Source: Nocardioidaceae bacterium
Lineage (GTDB): Bacteria; Actinomycetota; Actinomycetes; Propionibacteriales; Nocardioidaceae
Direction: 5' to 3'
DNA length: 11,305 bases
Assembly: GCA_013811715.1 (NCBI GenBank)
Contig: JACCUS010000169.1
Location: 1-11,305, forward strand
Shown here: positions 6,687-11,305 of the stretch, in pieces
Numbering within the stretch: position 1 is the first letter of the stretch
Layout: every line of letters starts with the position of its first letter
The notes under the pieces: generated by a model
What the model saw: only the letters and a program-made list of their open reading frames with translations
What the model was told of the DNA's origin: nothing
Databases searched by the model: none
Program-made: the position numbers and the translations under genes

Positions 6687-8498
6687 CTATGGTGTCGGGT
6701 CGGCGACCGTGATTCCGTAGATGTCGGTGTTGCCGAACGCCTCCGTCGTACCTTGCGGGCAGTCCTGGTTCGGACCGGGGCGAATCTCGCTCGAGTGCGC
6801 GTTGGGGACGACGCCGGCGGAGTTGCGGTCGCGCGGCCGGTCGGCGACGATCGGCTCGGCCTGGCCGCTCTCCACGTCGTCGACGAAGGCCTGCCGGTAG
6901 GCGTTGATGGCTGGGCACACCGCGGCGTCTCGGGAGTCGTTCCACACCGCGGTCGCCGAGTCGCGGGTGGCCACCGCATAGTTGTAGTCACCCAGGAACT
7001 CCGCCGTGAGCCCGTTGGCGCTCGAGCCGCGGGCGTCGCCGACCTCACCGCGATGCAGCGAAGTCCACGTGTCGTCCGGTCGCACGTAGTGGACGACGCC
7101 GAGCATGCGACGTGACTGGGTCGTGTTGTCACGCCACGGGTCGAGGTAGGCGTTGTAGGTGACGTAGACGTCTCCGCCGTCCGGTGCGATGGCGACCGCT
7201 GGCTGGTTGGCTCGATCGCCTGTGGCGGACACGACGGCCCTGGGCCCGTAGCTACGACCGCCGTTCGTCGACCTGATCAGGTATGCCTTCTCCTGGTTCT
7301 GACCGGCGCTGTCGTCGGACCACGTGAGCACGATCTCATCGGTCGCGTCGGCTCCGGTGGGCGCGCCGTTGGCGATGTCGAAGCTGGGGAACGTGTTCGT
7401 CCGAGCACCCGCGATGCCGTCGATGGTGAACCGTCCCTGCGCGGGGTCGAACTGGCCGATCCCGGTGTGGGTCTGGATCACCCGGGGACGCTCGAAGGTG
7501 CGCCCGCCGTCGAAGGAGCGGACCTGGTAGAAGACCTCACGGTCGCTACGGACGTCGTAGCCGTCCCATACCACGTAGACGACGCCCTCGGAGTCGGTGC
7601 GGATGGCACAACCCTGCCGGCCACCGGTCTGGTTGTTGTTGGTGGCGGCCGAGAGCTGGCGCACCGTCCAGGTGTCACCGCCGTCGGTGGACCGGCTGAA
7701 CAGCACCGGCTCGCTGCCGGCAGCGCCGCGGAAGCCGACGTTGCACACGTAGGCGTTGCCGAAGTGCTGGCTGGACTCAGCGTCGTCGGCCCACAGCTGC
7801 TCCTTGTCGCTGAAGAGCGCGCTGTTCTGCTTGGTCACGATGACGGGGTCCATCCACGCGTCGTTGTCGCCCGCGATCGCACCGGCGATGTCGTCGGTGC
7901 GCGACACGGCGATCGCACCGAAGCCCTTGAAGCCCTGCCGGCCGGGGAAGTTCGTGGCGATGTTGGCGTAGTACAGCCGCTGGCCGTTGCTCCAGGAGAA
8001 GTCGCCGTTCGCGTCGGGCACCGGGCCGAAGACGAGCTCGGGGTCACCGTTGGAGACCAGGTTGTGCTCGAAGTAGTTCGGCAGTGTGCCGATCGGGCCT
8101 TGGGCGGGCTGGCAGACAGCCGTGTCCGGCGTGTCCGTTCGGCAGCTCGCGTTCCGCGCCGAGTAGCCGGTGTAGGTGGGCTGCACCCAGGTCGCTCCGC
8201 CGTCGATTGAGAACTGCACACCCGACACACCGACCCCTGGAGTGAAGGGGCACGTGGTGTCAGTCCCCGCGTAACAGCGCTCCAGGTCGATGTTGTCGTT
8301 GGCCCCCGCTGCGAGGACCATCGGGTCTACCGGGTTCACGGCGACCCCCGGCTCGTTCTGCTTGTTGTGGGAGAAGAACGTGTCGTCGCTGCCAGTGGTG
8401 ACCTCGGTGTCACCTGCCGTCGAGATGGCGGAAGCGGCAGGGCCGAGAAGGAGCGTGGTCGCAACTGCTGCGACCAGAAGTGGTCGGATCGATCGCAT
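6687..8498 (-). CDS. Secreted BNR/Asp-box beta-propeller protein (sialidase-fold, function unknown)
   Basis: This is a 603-residue exported protein. Residues 1-24 form a Sec signal peptide (MRSIRPLL, hydrophobic core, cleavage after AASA). Four Asp-box repeats of the S-x-D-G-G-x-T-W type are visible: 97-104 (SIDGGATW), 270-277 (STDGGDTW), 328-335 (SFDGGRTF) and 410-417 (STNGGRSY). They imply a beta-propeller such as is found in sialidases and related folds. The mature part has eight cysteines (75, 83, 119, 129, 252, 297, 528, 580), suggesting disulfides. I see no FRIP/YRIP motif of true sialidases, so exo-sialidase activity should not be assumed. The ATG at 8498 has AGGAG 5 nt upstream, and the signal peptide confirms this start although the frame is open further back. 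It is a single gene followed by its own terminator. Any link to the neighbouring sugar importer is only positional. Confidence 0.85.
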   Translation of the reverse strand: MRSIRPLLVAAVATTLLLGPAASAISTAGDTEVTTGSDDTFFSHNKQNEPGVAVNPVDPMVLAAGANDNIDLERCYAGTDTTCPFTPGVGVSGVQFSIDGGATWVQPTYTGYSARNASCRTDTPDTAVCQPAQGPIGTLPNYFEHNLVSNGDPELVFGPVPDANGDFSWSNGQRLYYANIATNFPGRQGFKGFGAIAVSRTDDIAGAIAGDNDAWMDPVIVTKQNSALFSDKEQLWADDAESSQHFGNAYVCNVGFRGAAGSEPVLFSRSTDGGDTWTVRQLSAATNNNQTGGRQGCAIRTDSEGVVYVVWDGYDVRSDREVFYQVRSFDGGRTFERPRVIQTHTGIGQFDPAQGRFTIDGIAGARTNTFPSFDIANGAPTGADATDEIVLTWSDDSAGQNQEKAYLIRSTNGGRSYGPRAVVSATGDRANQPAVAIAPDGGDVYVTYNAYLDPWRDNTTQSRRMLGVVHYVRPDDTWTSLHRGEVGDARGSSANGLTAEFLGDYNYAVATRDSATAVWNDSRDAAVCPAINAYRQAFVDDVESGQAEPIVADRPRDRNSAGVVPNAHSSEIRPGPNQDCPQGTTEAFGNTDIYGITVADPTP

Positions 8499-8567
8499 GG
8501 GATCTCCTGAGCTGAAAGTGCCTGGGCTGGACCCGGAGCTGGCCGGTTGTGGATGGAGTATGCGCCC

Positions 8568-8579
8568 CATCGACGGTCC
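8568..8579 (-). repeat. 12-bp element, copy upstream of the beta-propeller gene
   Basis: Read on the minus strand this is GGACCGTCGATG, about 70 nt before the ATG at 8498. An exact copy lies on the plus strand at 8686-8697. Each copy faces its own gene in the same orientation, which suits a shared regulator or promoter element. The flanks of the two copies do not match. Confidence 0.45.
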
Positions 8580-8685
8580 AACACAAGAGGCGCCCTCGTC
8601 TTTGCCCGAAGAGGTCAGTCGTCCGCGGGATGACCGGGCGCCGGTCGCCGCGGTCGATATCCGAACGTGCTTGACGGAGTGGATC

Positions 8686-8697
8686 GGACCGTCGATG
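8686..8697 (+). repeat. 12-bp element, copy upstream of the small ORF
   Basis: GGACCGTCGATG on the plus strand, about 85 nt before the ATG at 8783, is the exact partner of the copy at 8568-8579. A TTGACG hexamer (8671-8676) lies just upstream and could be a -35 box. No good -10 box (TAnnnT) is seen at the right distance. Of the rest of 8499-8782, I recognise nothing else. Confidence 0.45.
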
Positions 8698-8782
8698 TGA
8701 GGGGTGAATCGAGGGGCGCTCCGGTCGGTTGGGCTTCGACGCACACCCGGACTCGCGCAACTTCGAACGAGAGGAGGAGACG

Positions 8783-8923
8783 ATGCCGCTCTACGTTGCG
8801 CTGGCGCTCAGTGGAGGCGGCGCGCTTAGCTCGTTGGAAACGTCGGTCCTCCTGACCATCGACGAAACGATGGATGCCATGCGCAAGGCCCACCAAGTCC
8901 AGTATCGAGCGCCTGGAGCGTAG
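8783..8923 (+). CDS. Small hypothetical protein, 46 residues
   Basis: I do not recognise this protein. The ATG at 8783 is preceded by AGGAGG with a 5-nt spacer (inside GAGAGGAGGAGACG), one of the best ribosome binding sites in the window and the main reason to believe it. The product begins MPLYVALALSGGGALSS, a mildly hydrophobic, glycine-rich stretch. It continues as a likely amphipathic helix (TIDETMDAMRKAHQ) and ends QYRAPGA. There is no cysteine and no lipobox, and the hydrophobic part is short for a membrane segment. About three quarters of its codons end in G or C, a little below the neighbours but compatible with coding. It is divergent from the beta-propeller gene and is followed 32 nt later by a stem-loop. 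It could be a true small protein or a chance ORF. Confidence 0.5.
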   Translation: MPLYVALALSGGGALSSLETSVLLTIDETMDAMRKAHQVQYRAPGA

Positions 8924-8955
8924 CGGGCTCGCGCGCGACCGTCCCGGGTCATGGC

Positions 8956-8982
8956 TGATCTCCGACCTCCTGTAGGAGATCA
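8956..8982 (+). terminator. Stem-loop after the small ORF, with an alternative fold
   Basis: TGATCTCC (8956-8963) pairs perfectly with GGAGATCA (8975-8982) across an 11-nt loop. The loop also contains CTCCT, which can pair with the AGGAG in the 3' arm in a competing small hairpin. Position supports a terminator for the 46-residue ORF. The lack of a U-tract and the two folds leave a regulatory role open. Confidence 0.4.
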
Positions 8983-9063
8983 CCCCCCGAACAGAACCCT
9001 CGTCGAGTCGGCGATCCGCAGCCAGGAATCGCACCCGATGCGGCGGCCCGAGAAGGCTGCTTC

Positions 9064-9501
9064 GTGACGGAACCGCGCGTCACCTGTCGACGTCTCAACA
9101 ACATGCGTGTGGGTGGAACATTTACTCTTGCCGCCGCGATCCTGGCGCTCACCGGCTGCGGCGACGAGGGGTCGGCGGCCAAGACCCAGTCGGGAGTCAC
9201 TGGGCTGGTTCACCTCGGCCCGCAGTGCCCGGTCGAGACCGCAGGCGACCCCTGTGAAGACGAGCCGGCCGCGATGGTGACCGTCACCGTTTCCGAACAG
9301 ATCCCGGGCGATGCGTATGCGGCCGGGAAGGTGATCGCGGAAGCTACGACGGACGCCGACGGTGTCTACCGCATCGCGGTGGCACCCGGTGACTACGTCG
9401 TCACCGCTGATGCGGGCATGTCGTGCGAGCTGATGGACGCCCGCGTGACCAAGGCGGCGTACTCCGAGGTCGACATCCCCTGTGACACCGGCATCCGCTG
9501 A
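9064..9501 (+). CDS. Lipoprotein with carboxypeptidase-regulatory-like domain
   Basis: This product has 145 residues from GTG 9064, where GAGAAGG lies 7 nt upstream. An ATG at 9103 (residue 14) gives a more standard signal-peptide length but has no visible ribosome binding site. The N-terminus is arginine-rich, then hydrophobic, then LTGC with lipidated cysteine at 32. The mature part (about 42-145) looks like the transthyretin/carboxypeptidase-regulatory beta-sandwich: a GVTGLVHLGPQCPVE opening, TTDADGVYRIAVAPGDYVV near 95-113, and the CDTGIR end seen in many actinobacterial secreted proteins. Four cysteines (55, 64, 121, 140) may form two disulfides. Such domains usually bind or support other surface molecules and have no known catalysis. 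Its partner is unknown. Confidence 0.78.
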   Translation: MTEPRVTCRRLNNMRVGGTFTLAAAILALTGCGDEGSAAKTQSGVTGLVHLGPQCPVETAGDPCEDEPAAMVTVTVSEQIPGDAYAAGKVIAEATTDADGVYRIAVAPGDYVVTADAGMSCELMDARVTKAAYSEVDIPCDTGIR

Positions 9502-9538
9502 GCAGCGGTCACCGAAGCTCGTACGTCCTGTCCGACAT

Positions 9539-9551
9539 GGCCACTGTGGCC
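9539..9551. repeat. Short palindrome in the gap before the F420-type gene
   Basis: GGCCACTGTGGCC is a perfect 6-bp palindrome around a single base, 37 nt after the lipoprotein stop. It may serve as a weak terminator or a protein-binding site. A second small stem (CCGCT/AGCGG) overlaps the lipoprotein stop codon. Confidence 0.3.
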
Positions 9552-9577
9552 CAGTCGAGGCGAGTTGATCAGACGCA

Positions 9578-9606
9578 CGGCATACCGTGAACCCGTTGGT
9601 ATGCCG
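9578..9606. promoter_or_regulatory. Inverted-repeat operator candidate upstream of the F420-type oxidoreductase
   Basis: CGGCATACC (9578-9586) and GGTATGCCG (9598-9606) are perfect 9-bp arms separated by 11 nt. The site ends 20 nt before the ATG at 9627 and just ahead of its AAGGAG. The left arm contains TACCGT, a possible -10 box. This geometry resembles TetR- or MarR-type operators, though no such regulator gene is in the window. An RNA hairpin in the leader is the alternative. Confidence 0.5.
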
Positions 9607-9626
9607 ATCACAAGGAGCTTTTCCCA

Positions 9627-10046
9627 ATGCCGGTGCCAGTAGGAGTCACTCAGCTGAACAAGAAGTACCTCAACCCCCTCATGGTCCGGCTCGCCGGGCA
9701 CGGCCCCTTCGTCGAGCTCGAGCATGTCGGTCGGACGTCGGGCAGGGTCTTCCGCACGCCGATCATGGCTTTCCGCCACGGGGACGTCGTCACAATCGCC
9801 TTGACCTACGGGCCGAAGGTCGACTGGCTCAAGAACATCCGGGCTGCCGGGTCCTGCCGGATGCTCCACGGAGGGCACGTGCTTACCCTCGGCGCGCCGG
9901 CGATGATCTCCGCCGCCGAGGGGATGCGGCGCATGCCGGTGCCGCCGAGAGTGATCCTGCCCATTGTCGGCTGCGAGGACTTCATCGAGCTGACCGTCCT
10001 CCACGAGGAGCCGGTGCCCGCTGGGTGGAAGCGCGCCACGAGCTGA
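9627..10046 (+). CDS. Nitroreductase-family deazaflavin (F420)-dependent oxidoreductase
   Basis: This 139-residue protein of the DUF385/F420H2-dependent quinone reductase family (Ddn relatives) has a split beta-barrel fold. It shows the family pattern: the LEHVGRTSGRVFRTPI segment at 31-46 (the GR-SGR-TP cofactor-binding signature), a HGD turn at 51-53, and DWLKNIRAAGSCRML at 66-80, where the W-x-x-N-x-x-A motif is typical. Members use reduced F420 to reduce quinones, nitroaromatics or other enones. The substrate here is unknown. ATG 9627 has AAGGAG about 9 nt upstream. An inverted repeat just ahead suggests regulated expression. It stands alone between two gaps, and the F420 link supports an actinobacterial host. 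Confidence 0.88.
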   Translation: MPVPVGVTQLNKKYLNPLMVRLAGHGPFVELEHVGRTSGRVFRTPIMAFRHGDVVTIALTYGPKVDWLKNIRAAGSCRMLHGGHVLTLGAPAMISAAEGMRRMPVPPRVILPIVGCEDFIELTVLHEEPVPAGWKRATS

Positions 10047-10053
10047 ACTAACG

Positions 10054-10074
10054 GTTGACTGGTCAGTCGGCAAC
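10054..10074 (+). terminator. Weak hairpin after the F420-type gene
   Basis: GTTGACTG pairs with CAGTC..CAAC through a 2-nt loop and a GG bulge, 7 nt after the stop codon. It is a modest terminator candidate. Apart from the doubtful small ORF on the other strand and a perfect 10-bp palindrome (CGTGATCACG, 10275-10284), I see nothing clear in the remaining 10075-10297 gap. Confidence 0.3.
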
Positions 10075-10133
10075 GGGACGCGGTCACGCGTTCAACTCAC
10101 GACCAGGCCCGCAACAGTCCACCCGTCTCTTCA

Positions 10134-10301
10134 TCAACTTCGTGATAGGGGCTCCGGGTGTGTCCCCGTGCCGGCGGCCAGCAGCGTCGAGACGCAAAGA
10201 AGATCAATAAGCCCTCTCGCGGACTGGTCTTGACGAAACCGGCCGATCGACACGGCGTCGTGAAACTGCGCCGTCGTGATCACGTCGGTCAGGTCCGTCA
10301 A
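10134..10301 (-). CDS. Doubtful 55-residue ORF coupled to the GNAT gene
   Basis: A TTG at 10301 overlaps the TGA of the GNAT gene (TTGA). The perfect AAGGAGG inside the last GNAT codons lies 9 nt upstream, so the translation signal is good. About the first 20 codons almost all end in G or C (TDLTDVITTAQFHDAV and on). After that, third positions become AT-rich (several CTT, ATT and GAT codons). It could be the stump of a truncated gene joined to non-coding DNA, or chance. No family is recognised. Confidence 0.22.
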   Translation of the reverse strand: MTDLTDVITTAQFHDAVSIGRFRQDQSARGLIDLLCVSTLLAAGTGTHPEPLSRS

Positions 10302-10972
10302 CCTACGTCGCCTCCTTGTTCGAAGGCGATCCGCATGACCACCCGCCGGACGGTGGGGCGGCTGACTTCATCGAACCCGGCGTCCTCGAAGACCTGACAG
10401 GCCCCCACGTGCCCTTCGCCCCAGGTGATCTCCTTGCCCGGGTGGGTGATCATCGGGTAGGCCTCGAGCGCCCGGGAACCGCGCTCGCGGGCGAAGCCGA
10501 TCGTGGCCCGGGCGAGGGGGTAGGTGAGGCCGCGGCCCCGGTAGTCCTTCCGGACCACGAAGCAGGTCACCGCCCAGATGCCGTCGTCGCCCTTGTCCTC
10601 GTCCCGACCGCTCCACGGGACGGGAGAGGTGCGCAGCTTGGGGTACGCCGTTCGTGGCTCGACCGCGACCCAGCCCGCCGGCTCGTCGTCGACGTAGGCG
10701 ACCAGCCCGCTGGTGGTCGCGGCGTTCGGGTCGCCGCAGGCGGTCTGCGCCCGGAGCATCGCGGACCGCTCCTCCTCGGTGGAGTCGCGCCAGATCCAGC
10801 CGACGACCTTGAACCGCTGGCACTGGCACCGGCCCGCGTAGTCGGTGGTGCCGAAGATCGCGGCGAGGTCGTCCCAAGAGGCCTCGTTGGCAGGGACGAT
10901 GGTCAGCTGCTCGGCCGGGATCGCGCCTCCATAGCCGTGATTATGGCTGCGGGTCCTCTCCCACCAGACCAT
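10298..10972 (-). CDS. GNAT family N-acetyltransferase
   Basis: This is a 224-residue protein from ATG 10972, with GAGG about 6 nt upstream. The acetyl-CoA binding core is visible: strand ...WAVTCFVV (133-140), then RKDYRGRGLTYPLARATI (141-158), where R-G-R-G-L is the pyrophosphate-binding loop, then helix and ARERG. The segment after ASWDDLAAIFG carries CQCQR at 49-53, and GWVAVEPRTAYPKLR follows at 100-114. Together these mark a recognisable actinobacterial GNAT subgroup of unknown substrate. The first 22 residues, before TIVPANEASWDD, look like an extension. Related proteins often begin near this point, but the codon there is CTG, so no standard start exists closer in. The start overlaps the end of the broken DinB gene by 32 nt, implying former coupled expression. 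Confidence 0.83.
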   Translation of the reverse strand: MVWWERTRSHNHGYGGAIPAEQLTIVPANEASWDDLAAIFGTTDYAGRCQCQRFKVVGWIWRDSTEEERSAMLRAQTACGDPNAATTSGLVAYVDDEPAGWVAVEPRTAYPKLRTSPVPWSGRDEDKGDDGIWAVTCFVVRKDYRGRGLTYPLARATIGFARERGSRALEAYPMITHPGKEITWGEGHVGACQVFEDAGFDEVSRPTVRRVVMRIAFEQGGDVG

Positions 10973-11305
10973 CGACGGCCTCACGGAGGAGGTCCGCGTG
11001 GCCGACGTGGCGCGCGTACTAGTCGTGCAGATCGACCAGCACCCGCCGGAGGTTGGGCGACTCGCCGGAGTGGGTGGTGAACTTCGACGGCTGGTCGAGA
11101 CCCCCGACGGCGAGCACCCGCGCCATCGCGGCACGGGAGCGCTCCACAGCGCCGTCCCAGTGCTCGTAGAGCTCTTCGGGCGAGTTGTCTGCCGCCGTAC
11201 CCCACTCCCCACTCGGGATCGGCGTCGAAGTCGACCGCGTCCCACGGCGGTCCGATCGGCTGCCCGGTCGAATCGAGGGCGGTGTATTTGTCCTCGACGA
11301 GGGCG
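10941..11305 (-). pseudogene. DinB/DUF664 family protein, broken by frameshift and nonsense (partial at window edge)
   Basis: Read from 11305 downward, one frame gives VEDKYTALDSTGQPIGPPW and then DFDADPEW. A second frame resumes with GTAADNSPEELYEHWDGAV. A tandem 7-bp duplication at 11201-11214 lies exactly at the switch, and removing one copy restores a single frame. The restored frame runs to an in-frame TAG at 11021-11019, in LHD-stop-YARHVGHADLL. The family has glutamate here (EYARH.GHADLLRE), so one change from GAG explains it. Reading continues to TAA at 10943-10941, ending VGEDPQP. DinB/DUF664 proteins are four-helix metal-binding enzymes, some thiol-dependent. The lesions mean no full product. 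Sequencing error is the main alternative. The 5' end is outside the window. Confidence 0.8.
11201..11214 (-). repeat. 7-bp tandem duplication causing the DinB frameshift
   Basis: GAGTGGG occurs twice in direct tandem on the minus strand (CCCACTC twice on the plus strand). With one copy the DinB frame reads DPEWGTAADNSPEE without interruption. With two it shifts. This looks like a replication-slippage insertion. Confidence 0.75.

Noticed and set aside
7467..8210. A 247-codon plus-strand open frame opposite the beta-propeller gene
   Set aside because: It has no domain, signal or ribosome binding site, and the opposite strand carries clear Asp boxes and a signal peptide.
9587..10051. A 154-codon plus-strand frame overlapping the F420-type gene
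   Set aside because: It reads a shifted frame of the same DNA and is Arg/Ala/Pro-rich. The frame from 9627 has the family motifs and a ribosome binding site.
10158..10397. A 79-codon plus-strand frame in the gap before the GNAT stop
   Set aside because: It has no ribosome binding site, a basic low-complexity product and no family resemblance, and it runs into the antisense of the GNAT gene.

Overview
The window looks like chromosomal DNA of a high-GC actinobacterium. Codons mostly end in G or C, GTG starts are common, ribosome binding sites are strong GGAGG types, and there is a deazaflavin (F420)-type oxidoreductase plus Tat- and lipobox-bearing secreted proteins. A Nocardioides-like organism is plausible, but the genus is inference. 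I saw no tRNA, rRNA, CRISPR array, transposase or phage gene.

Layout: (1) 1-147, plus strand, the tail of a GlnQ-type amino-acid ABC ATPase cut by the window edge. (2) 209-6568, minus strand, a compact operon read from 6568 downward: Tat lipoprotein solute-binding protein, CUT1-type sugar ABC ATPase, MalF-like permease and MalG-like permease, joined by short gaps or overlaps. After 67 nt comes a membrane-anchored UbiB/AarF (ABC1) kinase-like protein. (3) 6642-8498, minus strand, a secreted Asp-box (BNR) beta-propeller protein followed by a perfect 12-bp stem terminator that insulates it from the transporter operon. (4) 8499-9063, a divergent intergenic region holding a 46-residue small ORF with a strong ribosome binding site and a 12-bp element repeated once in front of each divergent gene. 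(5) 9064-10046, plus strand, a small lipoprotein with a carboxypeptidase-regulatory-like domain, then an F420-type nitroreductase-family protein preceded by a 9-bp-arm inverted repeat. (6) 10298-11305, minus strand, a GNAT acetyltransferase downstream of a broken DinB/DUF664 gene. That gene carries a 7-bp tandem duplication (frameshift) and an in-frame TAG.

The transporter genes form one working import system: a lipoprotein captures a solute, probably a carbohydrate or polyol, and two permeases plus one MalK-type ATPase import it. The UbiB-like kinase may be co-transcribed, but nothing in the sequence ties it to transport. The rest is ordinary actinobacterial accessory content. I did not find a clearly new multi-gene system. 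The most interesting leads are the shared 12-bp element with the small ORF, the inverted repeat at the F420 gene, and the traceable decay of the DinB gene.
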